Shown piece by piece: positions 51,766 through 60,038 of a stretch of 64,000 bases of DNA. The stretch spans positions 1 to 64,000 of the forward strand of contig CAYVEC010000002.1 of NCBI GenBank assembly GCA_964450385.1, written 5' to 3'. Source of the DNA: JAKLFA01 sp964450385 (lineage in GTDB: Bacteria > Omnitrophota > Gorgyraeia > Zapsychrales > JANLHA01). Under the pieces are notes generated by a model. The model made no database searches. It was not told the origin of the DNA and saw only the letters and a list, made by a program, of their open reading frames with translations. Position 1 is the stretch's first letter, and each line of letters opens with the position of its first letter. A program made the translations under genes and the position numbers.

Positions 51766-52727
51766 GTGCCCTCCCTCGCGAAGATCCCCTCACGCCTGCC
51801 GACCTGGTCAACGAGGAGATCCAAATACGCCGCCTCCATCTCAACCATATCGCGGTCCTTTTTCCGCAGCCATTCGGCCATCCAGGCAAAACGAATAGCG
51901 ATCACAAGCTCCCCAAAAAGGGACCAGCCCTGCTCGCCGAAACCCCCTGATGCCCGAAGCCGGCGGATAAAAGCGCGTACGCATTCGGCATCGAAACTGT
52001 CAGGATCCTCGATCCCAAGGCAGCCGACCATATTCGCCGCGTCATATAATTCCGGTTTCAACCCGAAAAATTCCCAATCGATTACGGCCTCGATCCCGGC
52101 GCGTGACCAGATGATGTTCAGAGGATGATAGTCCCCGTGACAAAATCCAACGGGGAGCGCATCGTACTCAGGGATGAATCGATCCGCCAAAAAATCTCGT
52201 GCCCGCTCGAGCCGGCCGAGATCCCCCGGATCATGCCGGCGAACGGTTTCGATCATCCCGTCAATATACGCCGGGAGTGAGAACCCCCGGTCCTCCGGCC
52301 CTCCATCGCCCCAGGCCGCCGCGGCGTGGCGGAGATCGATCAAAAACGAGGCCATGTCCGCACCGCGCCACGCCTCAAAGGCATAGGCCGGACGGTCCAA
52401 CTCAACGCCCTGAACAAACGGACGCATCTGCCAATACCCCTGACCAGCCCGCACGAGATGCCCTCCCTCAAGGCTGCGATAATACGGCCGAACCGTGTTG
52501 AGCCCGGCCCCGGATAATCGGTCGAGGGCGAACGCGATCTCCCGTTTGCGGTCCGCCTTCCGGCTCGGGATCTGTTCAAGGAGGCAGAGCCCTTTCCCCG
52601 CCACGTCAACCACGACCCGAAAGCTCGATCGCTCCGGGCTCCCGGCGGGCTGACGATCATAAAAAACCCTCTCTAGAGCAGAACCCCAGCGGGACACAAT
52701 CTCGGCTAAAAAATCCTGACGGAACAT
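51762..52727 (-). CDS. APH/choline-kinase-fold phosphotransferase
   Basis: A 321-residue protein kinase-like enzyme of the aminoglycoside phosphotransferase superfamily (CotS/YsxE-like layout). The catalytic loop is HGDYHPLNII (His197-Asp199-Asn204) and the metal-binding Asp is in VIDWEF (Asp217). The N-lobe is degenerate but has a plausible KxxLxLLEQ strand. The ATG at 52727 has GGAGG upstream; the frame continues 18 codons into the CDF gene without signals. The substrate could be a sugar, an amino alcohol or a spore/envelope component. Nothing in the context points to antibiotic resistance. Confidence 0.8.
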   Translation of the reverse strand: MFRQDFLAEIVSRWGSALERVFYDRQPAGSPERSSFRVVVDVAGKGLCLLEQIPSRKADRKREIAFALDRLSGAGLNTVRPYYRSLEGGHLVRAGQGYWQMRPFVQGVELDRPAYAFEAWRGADMASFLIDLRHAAAAWGDGGPEDRGFSLPAYIDGMIETVRRHDPGDLGRLERARDFLADRFIPEYDALPVGFCHGDYHPLNIIWSRAGIEAVIDWEFFGLKPELYDAANMVGCLGIEDPDSFDAECVRAFIRRLRASGGFGEQGWSLFGELVIAIRFAWMAEWLRKKDRDMVEMEAAYLDLLVDQVGRREGIFAREGT

Positions 52728-52761
52728 CGGCCTCCCCACGCTCTCATCGATTCTTACGGAT

Positions 52762-53655
52762 CTACGCCTCAAGGGGCTCAACGTGAACGGACGTGAAGGT
52801 CTCGGGACCGAACCGACCCTTCAGCACCTCTTCGACAGCGGTCGCGCAATTGTGGGCCTCGATGATACTCAGCGTCGGAGCGACACAGATATGGATCTCA
52901 ATCGCGACCCGATGCCCGATCCTCCGCGTGCGCAGTTTATGCGGCCGGGCCACCCCTTGAACCGATCGGCACAGTTCAAAGATCTCCCCCTGCGTTTCTT
53001 CACTTAATGCCTGTTCCAGGAGCTCATCGATCCCGGCACGGGTAACCGTGACCCCGGCATGAAGAATAAAGACCGAGACCGCAGCCGCAGCGATCGGGTC
53101 AAGGACCCTCCACGGCTCACCTAAAAAGATCGCGCCCGCCACGCCGAGCATGACTGCGACCGAAGAGAACGCGTCAGTCCGATGATGCCAGGCGTTCGCG
53201 ACCATGCCTTGACTATGAACCTTATGAGCGATGGCCACGGTCCGTCGATAGAGCCACTCTTTTGAGGCAACAGACAGGGCGGCGACAAAACAGACCACGA
53301 TGCCCGGCTGAGCCAACCGTCCTCCAGCCATCACATCATGGATCTGAAGAAGGCTGTGCCAAAGGATGCCCCCAGCAAGCAGACATAAAAAAATCCCGAT
53401 CCCGACCGAAACGAGCGTATCTGTCTTTCCATGACCATAATGGTGGTCCGCATCAACAGGCCGAGCCGCGGCCCGAAGCCCCCACAATAACGCGACATCA
53501 GTCGATAGATCCGAAAGCGAATGAACGGCGTCCGCGATGATCGCCGCGCTGTGGGCCACGACCCCTGCCGCCAATTTAATGCCCGTCAGAGCAACATTCA
53601 TGACGAGCCCGACAACAGTAATCCAATTCGCCTCATCAATGCGCTGCCTCTCCAT
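52762..53655 (-). CDS. Cation diffusion facilitator (CDF) transporter
   Basis: Proton-coupled exporter of divalent metal, typically Zn, Fe, Co or Mn. Six membrane helices with the metal-site motifs HSLSD (near 45-49) in helix 2, DHHYGHGK (about 70-77) and HHRTDAFSS in helix 5. The HxxxD/HxxxD set is typical for Zn/Co/Fe transporters. A cytoplasmic ferredoxin-like domain follows (about 210-297) with HVEP at the end. It is 297 residues long. It is placed between an M48 zinc protease and the kinase. Confidence 0.92.
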   Translation of the reverse strand: MERQRIDEANWITVVGLVMNVALTGIKLAAGVVAHSAAIIADAVHSLSDLSTDVALLWGLRAAARPVDADHHYGHGKTDTLVSVGIGIFLCLLAGGILWHSLLQIHDVMAGGRLAQPGIVVCFVAALSVASKEWLYRRTVAIAHKVHSQGMVANAWHHRTDAFSSVAVMLGVAGAIFLGEPWRVLDPIAAAAVSVFILHAGVTVTRAGIDELLEQALSEETQGEIFELCRSVQGVARPHKLRTRRIGHRVAIEIHICVAPTLSIIEAHNCATAVEEVLKGRFGPETFTSVHVEPLEA

Positions 53656-53663
53656 GATTCACC

Positions 53664-54470
53664 TCACTGTGTTCTTTTATAGTACGCCCTGGCCTCCGGG
53701 ATCCGGCGCTCGATCTCCTTGATCCGCGTCTCAGGAGCAGGGTGGGTCGACAAAAAGGCCGGGACCCGCGATGTCTTCTGGGCGTTCATCCTCTGCCAAA
53801 AAGCCACGGCCGCCTCCGGATCGTACCCGGCGCGGGCCATCAGGATCAGCCCGATTCGGTCCGCCTCATTTTCCTGTAATCGGCTGTACGGCAAAACATA
53901 TCCGAGCGAACTGCCGAGGCCATAGGCCACAAGCCACCACTGCCGGGTCTTATCCTCCTGCGCGCGAAGGGCCGCGTTCAGGGTCAGCCCCCCAAGCTCA
54001 ACGAGCAGGAGCTGGCTCATCCTCTCCCCGCCGTGATTCGCAATGACATGGGCGATCTCATGCGCCATGACCACGGCAAGACCGGTCTCATCCTGGGTCA
54101 ACGGCAGAATGCCCGTATAAACTCCGACCTTGCCCCCGGGCATGGCAAAGGCATTCACCTCCTTGTCATCGGCGATCAATTTAAATTCCCAATCAAAATT
54201 CTTGATGTCCGCCCCCCGCCCCATCTCCCAGAGAAACTGCTCCGTGGAGCGCGCGAGCCGCTCACCGACCCGCTCAACCATCGCGATCTTATCCGCATCG
54301 GTCGATAAGGTTGTGCTCTGAATTAATTTTGAAAAACTATCCGTGCTCATCGCAACGAGCTGACTCGCCGGGATAAACAACATCTGTGAACGTCCCGTAA
54401 TCGGGACCGTGGCACACCCGGCCAAAATGAACCCCGCGAGACAAAAAACAATCCACCGTGTCACCATCAT
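53664..54470 (-). CDS. M48 family lipoprotein metalloprotease (BepA/LoiP-like)
   Basis: Periplasmic zinc protease anchored by a lipid: lipobox ILAGC (Cys19). The zinc site is HEIAH (His137-His141) with the third ligand Glu201 in ENEAD. A 268-residue protein without TPRs, so closer to LoiP/YcaL than to BepA. Likely involved in outer-membrane protein quality control. AGGGAGGGG precedes the twin ATG; the second ATG (54467) is an equal choice. Confidence 0.93.
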   Translation of the reverse strand: MMVTRWIVFCLAGFILAGCATVPITGRSQMLFIPASQLVAMSTDSFSKLIQSTTLSTDADKIAMVERVGERLARSTEQFLWEMGRGADIKNFDWEFKLIADDKEVNAFAMPGGKVGVYTGILPLTQDETGLAVVMAHEIAHVIANHGGERMSQLLLVELGGLTLNAALRAQEDKTRQWWLVAYGLGSSLGYVLPYSRLQENEADRIGLILMARAGYDPEAAVAFWQRMNAQKTSRVPAFLSTHPAPETRIKEIERRIPEARAYYKRTQ

Positions 54471-54482
54471 CCCCTCCCTGCC

Positions 54483-54797
54483 CTAACGCGCGGCATCGAT
54501 CAGTTCCTTCAGTTTCTTTTCATACCGCCCAAAACACACCTCGCTGATCCCGTCAATCGACCCGCCGCCCTCAAGCAGCAGCTCATAACACAGGATCAAC
54601 AGGTCACCGGTCTCAATCAAATAATGGGCGTCCTTCTGAGTCGCCAGCACCTGGATCTCATCCACATGCTTGCGCATGAGCTCGAGCAGCCTCTGCTGAT
54701 GATCATACCCGATCATCTTATTATACCGTGCCGATGTCCGATGGATCTCCCGGATCCGTTCGAGCGCTGCCGGCTCGATCACCCTCCCTAAAATCAT
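54483..54797 (-). CDS. Small helical protein, unknown
   Basis: A 104-residue predicted all-helical soluble protein, rich in Glu, Arg, Leu. No signal peptide or known motif. The middle carries HQQRLLELMRKHVDEIQVL. The ATG at 54797 has AGGGGG 4 bases upstream and lies 19 bases after the GH57 stop; a longer frame into GH57 lacks support. It is between a glycan enzyme and an outer-membrane protease gene. Confidence 0.6.
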   Translation of the reverse strand: MILGRVIEPAALERIREIHRTSARYNKMIGYDHQQRLLELMRKHVDEIQVLATQKDAHYLIETGDLLILCYELLLEGGGSIDGISEVCFGRYEKKLKELIDAAR

Positions 54798-54816
54798 CGC
54801 ACCCCCTTCGCTTGCG

Positions 54817-57270
54817 TTATTGACGGATGAACATCTCAATATTTAAACGCCCGCCGAGCTCATCAAAAAATTCGACCCATTTCGCCGCCTGCGCCTGGCC
54901 CGTCGCGGCCTGACGGCGCATGTCATCATAATACTTTTTCCCGATCGAAAAATAAATATTCTGCGCCTTTCCCAGATCGAGATGCAATTTCAATGGATCA
55001 AAGATCCTGACCAGCATCGCGGCATCCCTGAGCGTGCGGACCTGTTGAGGCCGTCGCAGCAGGGCATCCATCATATCACGAAGCCTGCGGCTGACAAAAA
55101 ATGAAATCGTCACGCGGTCAATGTCAAGCGACCACTCAATGGCCTCGGCGACAAGCTGCTCGAGATGTTTAAAATCAAGACGGGTCGCGCCCAAGGCCCG
55201 CATAAGGTCAGTATTTAGCATAACGAGGATCGTGTTCGAAAGAACCTTCGGCAGGGGGACCCTGAGCTCACGGACCACATCAATGATTGAATGATAATGC
55301 TCATTGATCTGTCTGAGGGACGATTCGACCTCATGGAGCGAGGCGTCGAGGATCTGGTACAGAATCCGGCTCTGCTCGTCCTTAAATAAATGCCGTAATG
55401 AATACGGACCGTTCTCAAAGAACTTTTTCATGATCCGCACGACCTGATGGCTCCGATTCGCCTTAAAGGCGGCCACGATTTTGTCCCGGACGCCGACAAA
55501 CGACCGCTCGGTATTCTTCATGCTGATCGCCGCAAAGAGGTCATGCCCACCCAGATGAAGGACGATGAAGAACAGCTCCCGTTCCTCGCTGGTGATCTTC
55601 GAGTGGACTACAATGTCACCAAGTGCGATCCGCGACTCGCGCTGCTGGATCTTTTCATAAGAACGGGCGCGCACCTGATAACAGTAGATGTCGATCACAT
55701 CCGGATATTCCTCAAATAACGACATCATGGCATAATGGGCCCCCACCCGTTCCATATTAAGAACAAACGGCTGGACACATTCCTTAAACACCCCGGTCCC
55801 GTTCGCGTAGCGCGCCACATTGCTTTCTGCCGTTTGAAGCACGCGAAGGAACCCCTCGCTCAGGTCCTCTCCGGTGACCTCGCGCGCAAGCTGGATCGCC
55901 TTGGCCGCGTACTGAAGAATCTGAACCGTCTCGATCCCCGAGATCTCATCAAAAAACCAGCCGCAACTCGTGTACATAAGCATCGCGTGCCGCTCCATCT
56001 CAAGAAGATGCAGGGCCCTCATCCGGTCAGCCCGCTGGAACGATGCCTTTCCTTGGTCATTAAAAAAACGATTGATGACCGCGTCTTCACGTTTGAGGAT
56101 CACATCAATATACCGATCCCGGGCCTCCCAAGGGTCGGTGAATAACTTCCCCGCCTCCGCCTCAAAGATCCGGTCAATGCGTTCCCGAAGGCCGTCAAGG
56201 GCGGCACGTAACGGCGCCCGCCAGCGCTGATGCCAGCCCGGATTGCCCCCGGAACAACATCCGCAGTCAGCCCGCCAGCGCTCAACCCCGTGAACACAGC
56301 TCCACGATGAGCGTTCAAAGATCTCGACCTCATACGCCGGCGGGACCCGCTCGAGATATTCAGCGTAGATCGTGACCCGGGCCATCTTCTTGCGGTCGAT
56401 CTCCCGAAGACAAAAGGCCAGGGCCATATCACCAAAACGGTGATGATGCCCGTAGGACTCGCCATCGGTCGCGATGCTCGTGAGTTCATCGGAATCACCC
56501 TGACTGAAGGCCGAAACGATCCTCTGGGCAAAACGCTGCCCGCTGTAAAGAAGATCCCCGAACGCGACGTCCTTCGCCATCGGGCCATCATAAAAAAACA
56601 CCCCGATCGTTCGACCTGACGGTAACGCCACGCGATACGGCCGCCGAGGATCAACCCGCTCGCCAGCCACATCCTGCCACTCTCCCCCTCCGAGCGGACG
56701 GATCCGCCGGGCCTGACGCGGAGAGAGAATCGTGAACCGGATCCCCCGTTCCGCCAGGACCTCGAGCGTTTCAAGGTCAACCGCGGTCTCAGGCAGCCAC
56801 ATCCCTTCAGGCAGACGGCCAAACCGGAATTCAAAGTCCCTAATCCCCCAAGCGACCTGAGTCCGCTTATCCCGGCTACTCGCCAACGGCATGATCATAT
56901 GGTTATAACACTGGGCGATCGCCGACCCATGACCTGAAAAAAGCTTCTGGCTTTCCTTGTCCGACTCAATGATGTGCCGATAAACCTCGGGTTTCCGGCG
57001 TTCCAGCCAACTGAGCAAGGTCGGACCAAAGTTAAAACTGATTCGGCTGTAATTATTAACGATCTCCTCAATCTTCCCCTGCTCATTCAGGATCCGGGCA
57101 GCGGTATTAGGGGCGTAACATTCTTCGGTAATACGCTGATTCCAATCGTGAAAGGGCGCAGCAGAATCCTGACGCTCCACCTCTTCGAGCCAAGGATTTT
57201 CCCGGGGGGGCTGATAAAAATGACCATGCAGACAAATATACCGACTCAGCAGGCACCTCGCAGGTAGCAT
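54817..57270 (-). CDS. Glycoside hydrolase family 57 protein with DUF3536
   Basis: An 817-residue cytosolic enzyme of the GH57 type (alpha-amylase/glucanotransferase/branching class). Conserved block 1 is HGHFYQPPREN (15-25), GH57 region 3 GMWLPETAVD supplies the expected nucleophile Glu161, and the Asp in SIATDGESYGHH matches region 4. The C-terminal half is the helical DUF3536 domain often attached to such enzymes. No signal peptide, so it probably acts on internal glycogen-like alpha-glucan. The ATG is followed by an atypical Cys-rich N-terminus and has no Shine-Dalgarno sequence. It is the first gene of the long operon. Confidence 0.88.
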   Translation of the reverse strand: MLPARCLLSRYICLHGHFYQPPRENPWLEEVERQDSAAPFHDWNQRITEECYAPNTAARILNEQGKIEEIVNNYSRISFNFGPTLLSWLERRKPEVYRHIIESDKESQKLFSGHGSAIAQCYNHMIMPLASSRDKRTQVAWGIRDFEFRFGRLPEGMWLPETAVDLETLEVLAERGIRFTILSPRQARRIRPLGGGEWQDVAGERVDPRRPYRVALPSGRTIGVFFYDGPMAKDVAFGDLLYSGQRFAQRIVSAFSQGDSDELTSIATDGESYGHHHRFGDMALAFCLREIDRKKMARVTIYAEYLERVPPAYEVEIFERSSWSCVHGVERWRADCGCCSGGNPGWHQRWRAPLRAALDGLRERIDRIFEAEAGKLFTDPWEARDRYIDVILKREDAVINRFFNDQGKASFQRADRMRALHLLEMERHAMLMYTSCGWFFDEISGIETVQILQYAAKAIQLAREVTGEDLSEGFLRVLQTAESNVARYANGTGVFKECVQPFVLNMERVGAHYAMMSLFEEYPDVIDIYCYQVRARSYEKIQQRESRIALGDIVVHSKITSEERELFFIVLHLGGHDLFAAISMKNTERSFVGVRDKIVAAFKANRSHQVVRIMKKFFENGPYSLRHLFKDEQSRILYQILDASLHEVESSLRQINEHYHSIIDVVRELRVPLPKVLSNTILVMLNTDLMRALGATRLDFKHLEQLVAEAIEWSLDIDRVTISFFVSRRLRDMMDALLRRPQQVRTLRDAAMLVRIFDPLKLHLDLGKAQNIYFSIGKKYYDDMRRQAATGQAQAAKWVEFFDELGGRLNIEMFIRQ

Positions 57271-57288
57271 TCAATCTGTAATGTGTTT

Positions 57289-57317
57289 ATTGTACTAATA
57301 TTAATAAACGCATGCAA
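57289..57317 (-). promoter_or_regulatory. Promoter of the eleven-gene GH57-to-Smr operon
   Basis: Minus-strand -35 TTGCAT (57312-57317), 17-base spacer, -10 TACAAT (57289-57294). The predicted start lies about 12 bases before the GH57 ATG, so the mRNA leader is very short and has no Shine-Dalgarno sequence. Confidence 0.65.
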
Positions 57318-57410
57318 TCATATAATCGACGCTCTCTTCGAACCAGCCCTTCCCTTAAGAGGCTCTGTGGAACAACGAAAAAAACGTCCTCCTGATCCCA
57401 ATTTCTAGAG

Positions 57411-57439
57411 TTGCCCCCAGGGTAACGATACGGTATACT
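57411..57439 (+). promoter_or_regulatory. Promoter of the plus-strand secreted protein gene
   Basis: Plus-strand -35 TTGCCC (57411-57416), 17-base spacer, -10 TATACT (57434-57439). It is divergent from the GH57 operon promoter, about 95 bases away. Confidence 0.55.
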
Positions 57440-57463
57440 TATACGGAATTGACAAGGCCACTT

Positions 57464-58756
57464 ATGCAACGATACCACCTGTTTTCATGCCTGGTTTGGG
57501 CAGCTGTCATGATGATCGCACCCGCCCCGAGTCATGCCGATCCTCAGAGCACCATCAAAAAGATGGAGCAGTGGCTCGTCAATACCCGGGACCATCGCAC
57601 CGGCATCCCTGTGAGCCACATCGGTGACCCGGCTCTCGCCAATTGGACGTTCACCTATGACGCGGCCGTTACGGCCCTGGCCTATCTCGCGCTTGACCGG
57701 GTCGCGGATGCGAAAAAGATCATTGATTTTTACATGGCGACACGGGAGGCATGGCGGTTAAAGGGGATCATGTCCGCGATCAACCCGACCAAGCCTGAAT
57801 TGGGCGCAGAATGGTCTGTTGTCGCTGGACCAAACATCTGGATGGGGGTGGCTGCCTTCCACGTATATAAAACCACCTATGATACGCGCTACCTTGCCTT
57901 CGCCAAGAAACTCGCTGATTTCATCATCTATCTCCAGAACACGACGCCCGGCGACCACAACTTCGGAGGCATCAGGATGGGGCCTCTCGGCGATCCAAAC
58001 GTCAGAGGCGACCAGCACCTCCACAATAAAGACTATAATCCCCTGCTCTACGACACCTATGCCACTGAACATGCGATCGATGCCTATGTTCTCTTCAATT
58101 TTTTAGAGCAGGAGACCGGGCTCCTTGAATACGCGACCGGCCGTGCCCAGGTCACCGAATGGCTTCGGACCGTGGCCTTTGATCCCGCCGACAAAACCCT
58201 GGCCCGAGGCTGCCGTGAGCAAATCGACCCGGCCTTCGCAACCGATGTCTATTCGTGGGCCATATCGGCCCTCGGACCCCAGCACCTCGACACCTGGGAA
58301 CCAGACCTGGCCTTTGATTTTATTCGCCACATCGAGGAACAAGCATTGATTACGGTCGAATATACAAAACCGACCCAGGAGACGGTTGCCCTTAAAGGCG
58401 TTGATTTCACCGATCAGAGCACCGTGGCCGCGCTCGGACGCCTGCCGATGGTTTCACCGGAATGGACCTTTCAGCTCATCAATGCCTACCGCCGGATCGA
58501 AAACGTGCTCCGCGCGAAACAGGATGTCGCGGCCGCTGAGATCTATGCGACAAAACGAACCAGGCTCCTCAATAATATCCTCGCCCTCGGGACCGAGACC
58601 CCGCAAGGCCTGGCCTTCCCGTACGCCACCGAGGGATCCGCTCCGGTCGGCCATGGATTCAACACCCCTCGGCCGGGGAGCTTTAGCACCATCGCCGTGG
58701 CCTACGGGATCCTGGCACTTAAGGGCCACGACCCCCTCGAGCCCGTGAGAGAATAA
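57464..58756 (+). CDS. Secreted (alpha/alpha)6-barrel glycosidase-like protein
   Basis: A 430-residue exported protein with a signal peptide (MQRYHLFSCLVWAAVMMIAPAPSHA, cut before DPQS; given here as the hydrophobic core LVWAAVMMIA). The body alternates helices and short loops with aromatic/acidic patches (WTFTYDAAVTALAYLAL, AGPNIWMGVAAFHVYK, ATDVYSWAISAL), the layout of six-hairpin glycosidases and related carbohydrate-binding toroids. The catalytic residues cannot be assigned with confidence. The ATG at 57464 has AAGG 7 bases upstream. It is the only complete plus-strand gene; it may be transcribed independently. Confidence 0.65.
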   Translation: MQRYHLFSCLVWAAVMMIAPAPSHADPQSTIKKMEQWLVNTRDHRTGIPVSHIGDPALANWTFTYDAAVTALAYLALDRVADAKKIIDFYMATREAWRLKGIMSAINPTKPELGAEWSVVAGPNIWMGVAAFHVYKTTYDTRYLAFAKKLADFIIYLQNTTPGDHNFGGIRMGPLGDPNVRGDQHLHNKDYNPLLYDTYATEHAIDAYVLFNFLEQETGLLEYATGRAQVTEWLRTVAFDPADKTLARGCREQIDPAFATDVYSWAISALGPQHLDTWEPDLAFDFIRHIEEQALITVEYTKPTQETVALKGVDFTDQSTVAALGRLPMVSPEWTFQLINAYRRIENVLRAKQDVAAAEIYATKRTRLLNNILALGTETPQGLAFPYATEGSAPVGHGFNTPRPGSFSTIAVAYGILALKGHDPLEPVRE

Positions 58757-58870
58757 CCCGTCCCCCACCGACCCAAACGACAGACAGAGGGCGCGCGTTT
58801 AAACGATCTTTAAAAGACACTCCGATTCCGCATCATCAAAGGACGAACAACCGGCAGGGACACGAGGCCG

Positions 58871-59440
58871 TTAGACCTTAAAATAATTCACCACCTCATA
58901 GAGGTCTTTCAGCATGTGATGAAGTTTATCACGGTCGTCTTCAGATAGGACAAGCCCTTTTTCATCTAAAAAATTACTCAGCGACCGGCACTGGCTCCCG
59001 AGTTCGATATGCTTCTCCCGAAGAACTTCCGTAGTCTCACCCAGGGCCCGGGCCAAGGGCTTGAGCTGATCCGTATTACGGATCGAAAATGTGCGGGTGA
59101 GATCGCCCTGACGGACGAGGTCCAGCTCCTTTTGAATCCGAAAGACAGGGCCCGCGATCTTGTGCGACGACATCAGGGACAGGAACGCCACGATCACCGA
59201 CGAAAATACCGCCACGATGCCGAGCGTCACGACAACTCCGGGTAGGATGAAATCCGCAGTGGGCTTGACAATGACCTTGGTGTTCTCGATCGCCACGGTC
59301 GTTGACTGATTGAAAAAATAAAAGATCCCGCACGCGACGAGGATCGAGGAAACGATTACAATCGCGCAAAACTTGAGGATAAACCGCAGCTGAAAGGCCG
59401 GGTCGATCACATACTGACGCCGCTGAGATACATGTTCCAT
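58871..59440 (-). CDS. HAMP-domain membrane protein without output domain
   Basis: A 189-residue inner-membrane protein. Two membrane helices (about 20-42 and 68-92) flank a short periplasmic loop of about 25 residues, followed by a HAMP domain (about 92-145, SHKIAGPVFRIQKEL ... DLTRTFSIR) and a short coiled C-terminus. No kinase, cyclase or methyl-accepting domain follows, so it cannot signal alone. AGGAGG stands 5 bases before the ATG. It is the last gene of the receiver-led operon and could pass a signal to a partner. Confidence 0.8.
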   Translation of the reverse strand: MEHVSQRRQYVIDPAFQLRFILKFCAIVIVSSILVACGIFYFFNQSTTVAIENTKVIVKPTADFILPGVVVTLGIVAVFSSVIVAFLSLMSSHKIAGPVFRIQKELDLVRQGDLTRTFSIRNTDQLKPLARALGETTEVLREKHIELGSQCRSLSNFLDEKGLVLSEDDRDKLHHMLKDLYEVVNYFKV

Positions 59441-59449
59441 ACCTGCCTC

Positions 59450-59989
59450 CTATGGCCCGATCCCGAGGGCCGACGTATTAACCTTTATTTCATTCTTTGC
59501 CCGAAGCTCCCGAATCCACGAGGAGACCCCGGTATTCTGTTTTATCTTTAACAACATCCAATGAAGCTCCTCACGACAGCGTTCCAGGTCCCTCCCCTTA
59601 AATTCCTGCCGATGGGCTTCAAAATATTCCCGAACCTGTTCGTCGGTCACACGGGCCGCCATCGCAAACTCGCTGGTCTTGCGCGTGATCATTTCTTTGA
59701 GAAGGGTCTGTTCCCACAACCCCTGAATCTCCCGAAGCGTCTCCGGCCTCCGGTCAAGACCAATGCGTTCCGCCTCTTTCAAGATGAGCCGGGTATTAAT
59801 ATAGCTTTCCAAAAAGACGGCCCGGCCGGCATCGCCCATCGAGGCGTAGCCTGACTGCTGAAACGCCGTCTCGAATTCCTCAACCGAGACAGGAACCTCC
59901 CCGATATAAAGGGCCGCCTTTGGGGCCGGCCGGCATCCGCAGAGGAGAAGACTCCCCACTATCAGCCATAATCCATACCTGTGCCGCAT
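59450..59989 (-). CDS. Lipoprotein with SurA-N-like domain
   Basis: A 179-residue lipoprotein (LLCGC, Cys19 of the chosen protein). The mature part resembles the SurA/PpiC N-terminal chaperone domain: VEEFETAFQ, ESYINTRLILKEAERIGL, ITRKTSEFA, VTDEQVREYFEAHRQEF. The peptidyl-prolyl isomerase domain that normally follows is missing. The ATG at 59989 has GGAG 7 bases upstream. Probably a periplasmic chaperone or assembly factor. Confidence 0.75.
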   Translation of the reverse strand: MRHRYGLWLIVGSLLLCGCRPAPKAALYIGEVPVSVEEFETAFQQSGYASMGDAGRAVFLESYINTRLILKEAERIGLDRRPETLREIQGLWEQTLLKEMITRKTSEFAMAARVTDEQVREYFEAHRQEFKGRDLERCREELHWMLLKIKQNTGVSSWIRELRAKNEIKVNTSALGIGP

Positions 59990-60038
59990 GATCATTCTCC
60001 CCGTCACGAAAGCGCCCTCCCACCGAACCGGATTTCCA

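Noticed and set aside
51762..52727. Aminoglycoside resistance gene
   Set aside because: Only the general kinase-fold motifs are shared; operon context and the CotS-like layout do not suggest resistance.
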